The notes beneath the pieces were generated by a model that saw only the letters and a list, made by a program, of their open reading frames with translations, had not been told where the DNA came from and searched no databases. From assembly GCA_949825045.1 (NCBI GenBank), contig OX463806.1, forward strand, positions 47,144,208 to 47,208,207: a DNA stretch of 64,000 bases. Reading direction: 5' to 3'. Positions 1-10,084 of this stretch are shown here, one piece after another (positions within the stretch are counted from its first letter, which is position 1; each line of letters starts with the position of its first letter). The translations under genes and the position numbers were made by a program. Origin of the DNA: Argyresthia goedartella (taxonomy: Eukaryota; Arthropoda; Insecta; Lepidoptera; Argyresthiidae).

Positions 1-396
1 ATTTCCACGTTGAACCCTAGATAAAGGGATTCGTACTACTCGGCGTCTGGACCTTTGCTGGTCTTCATGCAGTCGATTACGTATCGTTTGGTCACTAACA
101 CGAGTCCCCGTTGTCAACCGTAGGCGATTTTGTAACTTACGTGCCGTCACAGAGCGCTCTCGACGGGCACTCAATCGGATGTAGCGATCCTCTTGTGCCG
201 TAGTCGCTCGCACCCTGCCCGATCCAGGCCTTCTTGCAACACTGCCAGTCTCTTGGAACCGATCCCACACATTGTGGATGGCTCGGCGAGAGAAACCCAA
301 CGAAAAAGCTACAGACCGCTGTGAATGACCTTCAGCAATCAATGTAACGGCTCTGGTGGCAGTAATGGTATCCATATGCCTTCGTTGACGTGGCAT
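1..396 (-). CDS. Tc1-like transposase, N-terminal part, open to the window edge
   Basis: The minus strand starts with ATG at 396 and stays open for 132 codons to the left edge. The product begins MPRQRRHMDTITATRAVTLI and continues with a homeodomain-like helix-turn-helix. An IHNVWDRFQETGSV segment leads into an RRPGSGR linker of the GRPR type, followed by a second helical DNA-binding region (TARKLQNRL). This is the bipartite DNA-binding half of Tc1/mariner transposases, which cut and paste their element by recognising its terminal inverted repeats. The DDE catalytic half would lie beyond the left edge. No stop or frameshift is seen in this part, so the copy could be fairly young. The start codon fits the usual length of the family N-terminus. 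Family membership is well supported; activity cannot be judged. Confidence 0.85.
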   Translation of the reverse strand, partial: MPRQRRHMDTITATRAVTLIAEGHSQRSVAFSLGFSRRAIHNVWDRFQETGSVARRPGSGRVRATTAQEDRYIRLSARRERSVTARKLQNRLRLTTGTRVSDQTIRNRLHEDQQRSRRRVVRIPLSRVQRGN

Positions 397-1032
397 TATT
401 AACAAAATATGTTAAAAGAAGCAAAAGATGGACAGAAATAGTTTTTTAACAGAATAAAATTGTGATTCCATCTGAAAGGAACTTGACCTGAAACTCGTTT
501 TTTTTATTTGCTTCAATTTCTGGCCAGCTGTAAGACTTAAACACCAGCATTAAAGAGGTTGAATACTGAAGGAGGCCGGACATCATTAATTAGTCACTTA
601 TTAATTAGTTTACATCTAAAAATTTACTCAAAAACAGAAATATGTAAGTGGCCCCTATTTTCTTTTGAGTAGTATATAATATGTTTACCAACAGATGAAT
701 ACCCCTTAGACATAAGTCTACTGACATGTAAAGTTTGAAAAAGAAAAATGGGTACACCCAAATACAGGTAAACATTGCGTGCACAAGAAACATGAACAGT
801 GAATGCTAAACTAGGTATATTCTGTACTAATGCTACTAGAATAAACTTTAACTACGTAATATTTTTATAAAAATTTGAAATTAAACAAAAACAACTAATC
901 AACTTAAGATGTTTTAAATCTCAATACTTGTCAAGTCTTGCGAGGAAACTCTGAAGTCTGAACTCTGGGAGGAGCTCTACTCATACTCTCAGGAGATTTT
1001 TGACAAACACTTCCAGTTATCCCCAAATCAAC
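397..1032. other. No gene seen; 5' flank of the Tc1-like element
   Basis: This AT-rich stretch has no credible coding frame. The 5' terminal inverted repeat of the Tc1-like element should be here, but its partner lies outside the window, so it cannot be placed. Confidence 0.5.
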
Positions 1033-1375
1033 ACCAGCAGACGAAATCAATGCATGCTTAATAAAACATATCTCTGGCCACTCATACAAATACTGCAACT
1101 AACAAAATATGAAAGTTGAATAGACTATCGAAAGACGAAGCAACAGCACATTTTGCTCAACAACTTCTACAAATAGGCGAAGGCACATATCCTACTGAAC
1201 AGACGACCGGCCTCATTGAACTCAACAGTGATTTATGCAACATACTGAAAACGAACTCATCGCCCAAATTTATCTTAACATTATTCATAACTATACCAAT
1301 CCGGAGCGGCAATTTCAAAGGGCAATTTCAGCAACTAAAAATAATATTGTCGACGACAACATAAACAATAAACTA
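1033..1375 (+). pseudogene. Helitron helicase (PIF1-like) fragment, frameshifted
   Basis: The plus strand encodes pieces that match the C-terminal helicase part of Helitron Rep/Hel proteins. They start near INACLIKHISLWPLIQILQL, continue with AHFAQQLLQIGEGTYP and TTGLIELNSDLCN, then change frame near 1250 to ELIAQIYLNIIHNYTNPE and IVDDNINNKL. PIF1-like helicases unwind DNA during rolling-circle transposition of Helitrons. Only about 110 residues survive, with at least one stop near 1112 and one frameshift. The Rep domain and most helicase motifs are missing. It is a dead fragment carried in the region to the left of the exchanger gene. The family assignment rests on conserved wording I recognise, not on a search. 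Confidence 0.75.
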
Positions 1376-1540
1376 AGAAAGTTTAAACTTCCCTACAGAA
1401 TTTTAAAATTTCTTGCAAGTACCAGGAATGCCATTACAGCCTTCGACAAAAAATTGGATCTCCGATCCTACTACCCAGATATCTCAATTCACCAAAACTA
1501 TGTTAGGAACAAGGATGACCGTCAAACAGCTATCGAATAA

Positions 1541-1690
1541 TAGTCAATAGTCAATAGTCAAAGTACTTTATTACTGTAGATATTTACATATACTTAGCAA
1601 ACGTCATTTTTGCCTCTTCTCTACATTGGACCACTGTGGTAGAAGAAGGGCGTAGAAACTCCCACAGATTGATAACATCATCGAAGCCGA
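1541..1690 (-). mobile_element. LINE 3' tail (jockey/CR1-like family also at 10606-11410)
   Basis: Read on the minus strand, this is the 3' untranslated tail seen after the RT remnant at 10606. It contains CTGTGGGAGTTTCTACGCC, a stretch about a gtggtccaatgtagagaagagg block, then atgtaaatatctacagtaat. It ends in a short tandem tail of the type TTGACTA repeated three times (1541-1560). This end is typical of target-primed insertion by a LINE. No coding part is attached, so it is a severely 5'-truncated copy. Confidence 0.7.
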
Positions 1691-1796
1691 ACTTATGACT
1701 GGAAAGGACAAAGGACACAAAGAATTTCTCCCCAGAATGTGGTATTCATTCCAATTTAAAAGAATGCAATTTCCAATAAAAATGTTATAGTTTTAT

Positions 1797-2670
1797 AACA
1801 AAAAGTAATAACCACACTAAATGTTATATTGCAAATGTAAATGAACTTTTAAATAATTTGTTAAGATAGGTACCTAAAATAATGCTAACGTAGGTATGTC
1901 AGCAAGTTTTCATATTTAGTTAGTAGTTTTTTTTTTCTCACCGTAAACTATACGTGGCTTGCTCTCGAGTAGGAAATTCAAAATGAAAAACGTTGTTTTT
2001 AAACAAGTATTGTAAATAAATAATAAAAGTATTGTAGTTAGAATATATTTATAAATTACTTAATCATAAAATCGATTCCAAGGATCTACTGCAAAAAATA
2101 CATTCGAGTGCCTCGTAGGGTCGAACGACTTTGTATGAAAAATCCTTATTTTTTGTTGCACGGAGTAAAAAATGTTATGTATCTAATAGTTTTATGACGC
2201 GTTGCTGTTAAAATTATAATAATTATTATATGCATGTGGACATTTTTGCAAATTAGTTGACGGGTTTCAGGAAGGGTTTGGCCGGGGTGGCAATTAGTGT
2301 TGCATAATTTGGGCTTATATTAGTTATAATTAAAATCTTATGTTTCTTATCTAAGCTTATCTTTTAAGCTCTTTATTTTGGGTACCTGAACAAAGTACAA
2401 AGTACACGGATAGTAGGTACTTTCATTATACCTGCCGTACAATCGACAACTAAATCAAGAAGTGCGCCAGCAGAGGCATGCATGGATTGCGGGTTTTTAT
2501 ATTTGGATAGTCCCTATCACCCCTACTATCCAAATATAAAAACTACTAACTAAATATGAAAACTTGCTGACATACCTACGTTAGCATTATTTTAGGTACT
2601 CTTAACAAATTATTTAAAATTTCATTTACATTTGGAATATTAAATTTAGTGTGGTTATTACTTTTTGTTA
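1797..2670. repeat. Fold-back element with ~132-bp inverted arms
   Basis: Bases 1797-1928 and 2539-2670 are near-perfect reverse complements of each other. Both contain aacttgctgacatacctacg on one strand or the other. They enclose about 610 bp of non-coding AT-rich DNA. A second, shorter inverted pair (atatttggatag and ctatccaaatat, about 2499-2540) lies just inside the right arm. This is the architecture of a non-autonomous DNA transposon or fold-back MITE. No transposase is encoded, and I could not define a target duplication. Confidence 0.65.
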
Positions 2671-3169
2671 TTTAGGGTACTATAGGTTTACAAAAACTAT
2701 GCATAACATGTGCAATTTGTACTTTTATAGTTATATATTAAGAAACTATTTGTGCCTCAATAAATAAATAAAATAAATAAAAATATTTCATGTACCTACC
2801 TCTTTTATTTTAAAGTTTATCCTTTTATTTAAACTAATACACAATCTCATATCAACTCCCTGCGCCAACCATGGTACCCGAGCTAACTAGCAACTAACAG
2901 TCATAATATCTAAATAGTAGTCCACTTCCAAAACTAGCTAACGATGCTTTATCACACATTTGCTTATGTCCTCTTACGCATTCATTTCATTTCAGGTGTG
3001 GACACTATAAAACCTGCACCAGGCCCACTTAAGCGAGGGCCTTCGACCACCCCAACCCATTCTTTTATTTCAGGCATCCAAACACTTGCAGGCCGGAGTA
3101 GAAAGCCTGGATGGTTGAGCCAGACGAAACTTGCCCCAGGTTTGCTAGACATGTTGGATGAGATCTTAC
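2671..3169. other. Downstream intron of the exchanger gene; nothing recognised
   Basis: The donor splice site of exon 5 lies at 3168-3169, so this DNA belongs to the next intron on the minus strand. The phase-1 exon that should follow is not visible here or further left. Confidence 0.5.
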
Positions 3170-3317
3170 CCAGAATGTAGCCGGTATACATGAGGACGAG
3201 CAGCAGCGCCTCCTGCCAGTAAACTCGGTCGTCCAGCAGCGTGAGGATTAGAGCCACCACCGACACTGCGTACATGAGGCAGTCGCGCGAGACCGACCAC
3301 CAGTCCAGCTCGATCAC
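3170..3317 (-). CDS. NCKX exon 5 (WWxxxRDC membrane pair)
   Basis: The exon is 148 nt with acceptor CTCTCAG right of 3317 and donor GTAAGA left of 3170. It has 49 codons plus one base, starting in phase 0. The product begins VIELDWWSVSRDCLMYAVSV, runs through two hydrophobic stretches separated by LDDRVYWQEA, and ends YTGYIL. This is the segment after alpha-1 in NCKX proteins. The next exon must start in phase 1 and lies further left. Confidence 0.9.
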
Positions 3318-6300
3318 CTGAGAGGGAGAATATGGAAATTTGGGTGTGGTGGCGGAGGTATACGTCGTCAATAAGAAATATGGTGGCACGAAACTTCTGG
3401 GTATCAGAAAGGTAGAGTTAGCCAATCTGCACTTCTGGAAACCAGTTGGTGACTTTAGTTGGATAACCAAGCCAACGAGTCACAGATTATTTGCTCTCGC
3501 TACTGGTCGAGGAAAGCATAGGACTAGTAACCTTGGTTATAATGTAGTTACGCTTCGTGTGCAGATGGCCTTTGAGACTTAACTTATGTCCCCATATTTT
3601 CCTAGGTCGACCACGCCTTTTCTTTGTTTTTTTTTTAAACCCATTCAGTGGCTCTCTCAGCCCAACGGTTCGAAGGCCATCGAGCAACATGGCCGGCCCA
3701 GTCCTACTTCAGTTGTATCATACAAATGAAAAATAATATATGAAATAATACACCGATACAAGTACAACGAAGATGGATTTGGAAAATTGGTGGGACGATA
3801 TTCCGTCCAAAGTCCATAGCGCAGCTTTAATCTAAAAGCGGGCTATATTGTTTCGAAAAGGTCCGATGTAAATATGCAAGCCACCTATTCCATACTCTAA
3901 ACTACGCTGCAGCGCTAAGTATAGCAAGTCGGATATAGGTAAGAGAGCCTATTATCGCACATCACCGAGTATCGCACACTTAGCACAATATCATTAGTAT
4001 ATAGATATTATGAGGATATTAAACTTCCCTATCTTTAAATGCGTAATTTATATTATATTATTATTGCTTCAATAGGTTCATAATTCATAATTTCTTTAAT
4101 GCACACAAATAATAAAAAACAAGTGTTACATGAAAGTAGTGTACAAAAGTGAGCTTAGCTCTAATAAGAGGTCTCTTCCAGCAAATTGAGTCAAGATGGG
4201 AAAGGTTGCTTGCTGAGCAGAGGTAACCTAGACAAATTTATTTTATTTTGATGCAAAATTGTAATTCAGATTTAAAAAAATTAGGTAACGGATAAAAACG
4301 TTAACGGGTAAAATAATATTTGACGTGTGCGAAACAAAGCGCTTGCCCTGGCAACTTTTTATTTTTCTTTGTCTCCTTCTTCAGCATATTTAAGTCCACC
4401 CTTGTGTGCCTCCCCATTTGACCTCTTTAATCCGTTTCCGTCAATCACGGTTGCGTTGCACATAGAGATGGTAGGTATACCTTCCCCGCGATGATCCCGC
4501 AGCAAGCCGGCACCGCAAGCACGTTGAAGACCGCCGAGCCGACCACCGCGCCCACGCCCAGGTCGCCTTCCGTCACGAAAGTGCCCACACAGTTGATGAA
4601 CAGCTCCGGTGAAGAGCTCGCTGCCGCCATGAAGGTTGCACCCGCCACGTCCTCCGCTAGCTGCAGCCCTGAGGGAAGGAAGAGGTGCACATGACGGCAT
4701 CTGGGGTGCAGCGGTGTTTGTGACTGTGCTGTTTCTGGTCCCTACCAACACAGAGTTATGTATTTATCACCTCGTCAGCACCTATACGCACGGTCAATAT
4801 TTGATGTCTCGAGTCGTAAACTAGACGATATATTTATATAATAATACTAAAAACTAATCGTAAAGTGCCAACATACTTATCGTATACAATATGTACCTAC
4901 ACAAGCTGTTAAATAATCATACACTGATATAATTACATCAAGTGTTTTCAGATTTCCCCTTACTATCGGTTACTGGATAGCATTAATCTTTATATCTCTT
5001 AACCTCAGAAATACCACGGAAATTTCGAGGTACCGCGATTTTCAACCTCATGCCTTGGTAATAAAATTCAAAACCTATAACGGGGAAATGGCATCTTAAG
5101 ATGCCGTGGGTCGTTGAGATGTTAAGCTATAAGTATACGCTCATCACCGCCGCTATTCTATAGTAATTAAACTTTACGGCATTATTTTCCAATCCTAATG
5201 CACCACAATGCAATGATTTTGGGCAATATTGTATAATTTTCAATCGCCAACTGACAAATGCAATGAAATCGCAAAGCTCGCTAGGAATAATTACTTAAGA
5301 AACTTGCCAGATGCCCAAATTGAAAAGAGCTGCTTATATAACCTATGTTTAAGTAGATTATTTTAGGCTGCGCTGGAATGTCTAAGTGTTTGTCTAACGC
5401 ATTTAAAGTTTTTCGCATAGAATTAAATGAATATGAATATGAATATGAAGTTAGTGATGATTAGTCATAGTCAGACCATGATTAGCAAGGCAACAGCTGA
5501 GTTGGCAAATTAGATAAATACAAATATTTCGCATAAAAGACGACAATTAGGCATTTAACATACAACCACTGCTGGGTGAAAGTAGGTGGGCGCAAGCCAA
5601 GCAGCAACAACCGTTTCTGTAAAAGGGCAAAGAACGTCTTTGAGTGATTTCTTCAAAGAAACCAACAACCTAACAGTGGCAAGTCAATTTATCTATGAAA
5701 AAATAATGTATGTGAGGAAAAATATCAGTAGCTTTAAAACCATTGAGAGCCGCCACAATGTGCAAACTAGAAATAAACATAAACTTTCTTTTCCAATGTT
5801 CAGACTAACAAAAGTTAGTAGTTCTTTTATAGGACGCTGTATACGCTTCCACAATGAAATTTGGCAAGAAATGAAAAACTTAACTGAAGCTAGATTCAAA
5901 AAATGTATAAAGCACACTGTGCACAAAGGCCTACTACAAAATTAATGACTTTTTACAAGACACCGACATCTGGCATTAAACCAGTTCACTACACCCTATA
6001 TATTATGTACTAACAATTAGGCACCTACTTAACGTTTTATTAATTTATTATGCTTGTTTTATTATGTTATGACGTTCATTAAGTCTCAATTTTTGTGCTA
6101 TTATGAATTAAAATCTTTGAATTGAATTGAATTTTTATATAACACCCTTAGGAACGTCACATTTGTTTTGAGTTGGTGCAATTATATATCGGTTCTAAAA
6201 AAGTAACAGTAAAAGTGTAACATATGATGAATAAGTTCTATACATAAGAGTGACGAAGTTTTAAAATAGCGAAGTACTGGCTTCAATATGACTCTTTATA

Positions 6301-9271
6301 GCACCTTTCTATACTGTGCAATCTATATAGACGTGCTGAAAGTTTCAAAATTGCGATCTACTGGCTTCAATAGGACTCTTTGTAGCACCTTTTGATGCTG
6401 TGTACAGCATTACTATGTAGATTGTTGTAATCTACATAGCAGTGAGCAAAGTTCTAAAATAGCAAACTACTGACATCAATAGGGACTCTTTGTAGCACCT
6501 TTTCATATAAACAAGGCCTTGACTTCCCTTTACATCATATTTTAAGCGAATTCGTTGTTTTTGTGTCCAATGACAAAACACAACTCATTATGACAAAATC
6601 AAATCATATATCAAAGGATTCAGGAGAACATCATCAACTTATTTGAGTTGAGTTTGATTATTATGAACTAGGGTGTGATTTACTATGAATGTTAAGTGCC
6701 AGTGCCCAGTACTGTGCCTCTACCAGCCCGTATGGTAAAATTTATTTATTTACTGATTACAGAGTTTACAGCACATACGATACAAATAAGACAAAAAGGT
6801 ATACTTATCTTTGGCCAATTACAAACTCTCATTATTTAAGACTAAGCAGGTATGATAGAAAACATACAGTTAACATTAAAAAGAAAAATTAAATTAAATC
6901 AAAAATTAAAAATAAATTATATAAAAATTACATTATTGTGGTTATGCGAGTGAGTGTGTGTATATGGGACTGTGTGTATGAGAATGTATGAGGGTGTGTG
7001 TATGATAGAGAGAGAGAGAGAATTTAAATGATTATGCAGGAACAGAAGGCAGGCTTACCTTTGTTCCTTAAGCAACCACATAATCCGGTTTTTGAAGAGC
7101 GGCTTTGATAGATGAAAAATGTCCGGTCGGCAAAGTACTTGTTGTAAGTGCGGGGCAGCCTGCAGCTGATGGAGTTAGCTGCGTAGTTTGTGCGTGCGAA
7201 GGGAATATGGAAAAGTTTGTTTGCAGAGTGGCGAGTACGAATAGACGGGACATTCAGTTTAACGAATAAGTTAACGAAGTCAGGGCAATCGACACCTCCG
7301 CGACTGACGTTGTACAGGAACATCATATCAAGCATCTTCCGACGATTCTTGAGGCTCTCGAAACCGTGGTGTTGGCAAGAGTTCTCGTATATGTAATTAT
7401 TGATTTCATGGACATGTTATATTTTGAAAATGCATTGTGCTCACTTCAGAAACATCAGATGTTATTATATTTAACCATTTTAATAGTTCTATGATAAGAG
7501 CTAGAATGTTCTCACTCTCGCAGATGAGTCCGATGGCCGGCACGAAGTATTGCTCGCACACGGCGCCGAGCAGACAGAAGCAGTACACGGCGAACAGGCA
7601 GTGCAGCAGGATGAAGCCCTGAGGATGAGAGCAAGGGTCACTTACTTACCTACACTGAGGGTGGCTTGCCAAACAGATCAGCTGACTGACCGGCCCGAAA
7701 CGGATGGGAGTGAAAAACAAAGTTGCTCAGTAGCCTCATCATGAGCCTCCATTTCAGAATTACATGTAATTATGAAATGTTGGAACATTTTAATAATAAA
7801 ATTACTGATCACAACCGAATTATTTGACACGAGCTGTCTTTTATTGCGACTTTGCTTGTGAATGCCATGTTCAGGCTTATGAAGGTATTCTGACATCTGG
7901 GAATTTCTATCAGAATCCCTTTGAAATTGATAAATCGACCGATAAAAAGACAGCTCTTTCAAACAATCGTGTTCGGATTTGTTGCTTGATTTGTCAATTT
8001 TAAAAGGGATTTAGGGGATTTCTATAGAAATTCGTAGATGCCGGGAGTGAAATAAACGGCTGATAATTATTAACTTTTTCAAAAGCTATAGAAATTCCTA
8101 TATGTCTGATTAAGATGATAAGGCTACATCAAATCAGCTAATCGATAGTGAAAGAAGGTCTGTTGCCTCATTTTGCATTTCTGATATTTAACAACTCGTG
8201 TCAAATAATCGTGTATTGGTCAATGTTTCAGTTGCGAATAATATGTACAATCACATAAGTACCTCAAAAGGCTGCAGAATAATGTCCCTGACAATTACCT
8301 TTCCATTACAGTCGATCACATTGAGAAAGAGAGTTCTACTTATAATGTCATACCGTCTTCAGTTTGTGCAAGATAATTTCTGAAAGAAAAGGCACTTCGA
8401 AGGGAGCTGCGGCGATGGGCGAAGCTCTGTCACGCTAAGTGGAATATTTACTTAGTGAATGACCTGCTCAACGTAGGGAATATACAAGACTATGTTAGTT
8501 TTATTTTGGAAAGGACTTGGGGTCAAGTATTATGTCAATAACAAAATACTTATACTATGGACGACGAGCTAGAAGCCGCAATAAGACTTAACACCGTATA
8601 CATTAATATGGAGTTGTCAAAGTTTACTCGAGTTAAGTATTATTCCTAAGCTAGTGGCACTAAGTAACCACTTGTGTTAATCAGTCTGAATTAAGAAATC
8701 AATAAGTAAGTTTGTTTCTTACTTAATGGTTCTTAACAGTTTTAACCATTTAGACAGTAAGTTATCTTATGAGAGAATTTAGAAGAGGGGTTGCAGTAGT
8801 GGTTACATTTGTAATAGCCTAAATACAAACATGTTTTCTTTGATATCTGGTGAATCCGTCCCCTGGGAACTCAAGTATGGCGGCAGGCGTGCAGTTCCTG
8901 CCTTCCTTCTCCGGCAGAGCCAACAGGTGGCGGGACCCGAAGTGAACTTCTGTGAATAAATACCTCATATTACTTCTAACAAGCACAACCACACCGATGC
9001 CCGGATCCACAAGCCTCAACTTAAAGTTAGCTATAAGACGACTAGAGGTATAATTTGGGCGCTGGTCTCTGAATACCAGCTCAGACTTTCAGGACGTTTA
9101 TTTACCTGGATCGAGTAACCTGGGCTCTATTTGAGCGACACCATTAACAGCGTCACCGCTCGCGAACAGCAGATAAAATGTCGGTATACCTAAAAACAAT
9201 ATCACTCTGACCACAATAGCTACACGATGTTTGCACTCGAGATGTCTAGTCCTTATCAACATGTTTGCCAT
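3170..9271 (-). CDS. K+-dependent Na+/Ca2+ exchanger (SLC24/NCKX family), 5' five coding exons, 3' end outside window
   Basis: Five exons on the minus strand (9106-9271, 8831-8949, 7516-7618, 4481-4668, 3170-3317) splice with GT-AG borders and matching phases into 724 nt, or 241 codons plus one base. In order the product has an N-terminal hydrophobic segment (about residues 17-38) and an extracellular NCT site (74-76) followed by EFPGDGFT. Next come a membrane segment (about 97-120), FVPAIGLICER (120-130), the alpha-1 repeat with EDVAGATFMA and SSSPELF, VGSAVFN, and a WWSVSRDC segment with a further membrane pair. The spacing and motifs are those of NCKX exchangers, which use Na+ and K+ gradients to export Ca2+ across the plasma membrane. 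The acidic residue of the alpha-1 motif (Glu about 151) and the Asn in GSAVFN are present. Alpha-2 is outside the window. The paralogue (zydeco, Nckx30C, CG1090 or CG12376 type) cannot be settled. Confidence 0.9.
3318..4480 (-). other. NCKX intron 4; a GRPRK-rich LINE-like fragment only
   Basis: Apart from a possible LINE scrap at 3590-3700 (minus strand, RRGRPRKIWG), there is no recognisable feature. The remaining sequence is AT-rich. Confidence 0.45.
4481..4668 (-). CDS. NCKX exon 4 (alpha-1 repeat)
   Basis: The exon is 188 nt with acceptor CCTCAG right of 4668 and donor GTATAC left of 4481. It encodes LQLAEDVAGATFMAAASSSP then ELFINCVGTF and GAVVGSAVFNVL, the alpha-1 ion-binding repeat. 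The usual GSSAPEL is ASSSPEL here, with the essential Glu kept. Ala and Cys replace residues commonly Ile or Gly near VPACCGII. That may mark a divergent paralogue. Confidence 0.9.
4669..5585 (-). other. NCKX intron 3, right-hand part; nothing recognised
   Basis: This intronic sequence upstream of the LINE remnant at 5586 has no coding frame with recognisable motifs and no clear repeat structure. Confidence 0.45.
5586..6133 (+). mobile_element. LINE 3' remnant (jockey/CR1-like) in NCKX intron 3
   Basis: An open stretch of 119 codons encodes LSDFFKETNNLTVASQFIYE, then KIMYVRKNISSF and FRLTKVSSSFIGRCIRFHNE. It is homologous to the C-terminal, post-RT part of the element at 10606. It has no true start codon (it opens with GTG). 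The tail ends in a TTGAA tandem (about 6116-6131), as expected for LINE retrotransposition. It is a 5'-truncated copy on the strand opposite to the host gene. Confidence 0.75.
6134..6928 (-). other. NCKX intron 3, middle; short unclassified direct repeats
   Basis: Three imperfect direct copies of a motif around ctacttgcttcaat-aggactctttgtagcacctttt occur between 6250 and 6510. They suggest an old local tandem duplication. No gene is seen. Confidence 0.4.
6929..7020. repeat. GT-rich and GA simple repeat
   Basis: The stretch runs from GTGAGTGTGTGTAT through several GTGTGTATGAG blocks into (GA)n at 7008-7020. It sits at the 3' side of the minus-strand LINE remnant at 7024 and may be its expanded tail. 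Confidence 0.7.
7024..7400 (-). pseudogene. LINE reverse transcriptase C-terminal remnant in NCKX intron 3
   Basis: The minus-strand ORF encodes DMMFLYNVSRGGVDCPDFVN, a VPSIRTRHSANKLFHIPFAR stretch, then TYNKYFADRTFFIY. This order (a leucine-rich D-x-x-FLY helix, a short acidic loop, an R-x-R-x-x-F strand, a YN-x-x motif) is the conserved C-terminus of jockey/CR1-like LINE polyproteins. Upstream sequence to 7400 continues in the same frame with a relict of the same protein. The RT core is absent, so it is a 5'-truncated copy. It shares host strand orientation but lies fully within the intron. Confidence 0.7.
7516..7618 (-). CDS. NCKX exon 3 (first core membrane helix)
   Basis: The acceptor CCTCAG lies right of 7618 and a GTGAGA donor left of 7516. 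The exon is 103 nt, giving 34 codons plus one base. It encodes FILLHCLFAVYCFCLLGAVC followed by EQYFVPAIGLICE. The left-over A joins GG of the next exon to make Arg, restoring the family's ICER-LQL junction. That is strong evidence that the splice choice is right. Confidence 0.9.
7619..8830 (-). other. NCKX intron 2; possible short inverted repeat only
   Basis: A 15-bp match (attatttgacacgag at about 7818 and its reverse complement at about 8191) could mark the ends of a small MITE. No coding content is seen. Confidence 0.35.
8831..8949 (-). CDS. NCKX exon 2 (extracellular NCT segment)
   Basis: The acceptor TTCACAG lies just right of 8949 and the donor GTTTGT just left of 8831. The exon is 119 nt. 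Its first two bases complete a Glu codon with exon 1, and it ends in phase 0. It encodes a segment with GRNCTPAAILEFPGDGFTR, the family's conserved N-glycosylated approach to the first core membrane helix. Confidence 0.85.
9106..9271 (-). CDS. NCKX exon 1 (start codon, signal-anchor)
   Basis: ATG at 9271-9269 opens 55 codons plus one base, ending at a GTAAAT donor at 9105. The product begins MANMLIRTRHLECKHRVAIV, and a hydrophobic run ILFLGIPTFYLLFA follows. NCKX proteins usually start with a cleaved signal or anchor segment, which this fits. The upstream sequence TTTAAATGG gives a poor to fair start context. No upstream in-frame ATG is seen nearby. Confidence 0.8.
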
Positions 9272-9660
9272 TTAAAACCGAAATTCCGAACTAAGTAGTT
9301 GACTATTTTTTATTTTTGTCGATAAGGTAAAGTTTTAGACTAAAGTTTTTGTCAAATGAAGAACTCGTATAATTCGCTGTGTATACAGCTGGATAGCATC
9401 GGTACCCACGGGGAGGAGTGGGGGAGAGCTGGAGCCGCGCGCGCACCCTTCGCTACCAAATGTTACTGCTTTACTGTTACCTACAGCCGATCGAAGGAAA
9501 AATAGTTATTAGTTTATCGATAGATACCAGCTTTGTGTCACGTCGTGCGGGTATGTATCACGGCTTATCGGCGCTAGTGTAAACAAATAGGAGAGCTGGC
9601 GGCGGCGCCCGCGCAGCCCTCGCTACCGAATTCCCGCGCATGTACCCATCCATCCCTCTA
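9272..9660 (-). promoter_or_regulatory. Candidate NCKX promoter/5' UTR, GC-rich with a degenerate duplication
   Basis: This lies directly upstream of the exon 1 ATG on the minus strand. Two GC-rich blocks are related, 9424-9462 and 9591-9632: each has gagagctgg, a GC-rich run, then ccctcgctacc or cccttcgctacc. An ATCGATAGATA palindrome-like motif lies between them. GC content is clearly above the surrounding DNA. Position and composition suggest a promoter; no TATA box or start site can be fixed. Confidence 0.35.
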
Positions 9661-10084
9661 CAACTGCTACGTAGATCTGCTATTGGATGTTATCGCGTGG
9701 TGATAAGGTTGGGAACTGGATAGGGATTTATAATGGGTGATCCAATAGATACTATAGATACGCATATAGATATTGCATGGAAACGTTCTAGAAATCATAA
9801 TCAAGATAATTTGATATGTTTTTGGGTATAACTTGATTAATTCGGACCGTGACCCAAAAATTATGCTACGCCTACTACGTACTTTTTCATTAAAACCAAG
9901 TTTTGCTTTTGTGAGTGAGAATGATCCGATAATGAAGATGATGATGAAAGCGATTAAAATCCTGTGAAACAAAAAAAAAAACGGGATGACAGTCATTGGA
10001 CATTGGTCATTAAATTACCTGTAGTTGAAATAAAATTTTAGTAGATTTCCTGCGAAAATTGAAACGTTGTTTAAGTTATAATTA
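9661..10084. other. No gene seen
   Basis: This is unassigned AT-rich sequence between the candidate promoter and the interspersed repeat at 10085. It contains a 12-A run near 9970. Confidence 0.4.

Noticed and set aside
4491..4824. Plus-strand ORFs over NCKX exon 4
   Set aside because: They are opposite-strand shadows of the alpha-1 exon.
7817..8206. MITE with 15-bp termini
   Set aside because: Only one short inverted match, no flanking duplication and no second copy.
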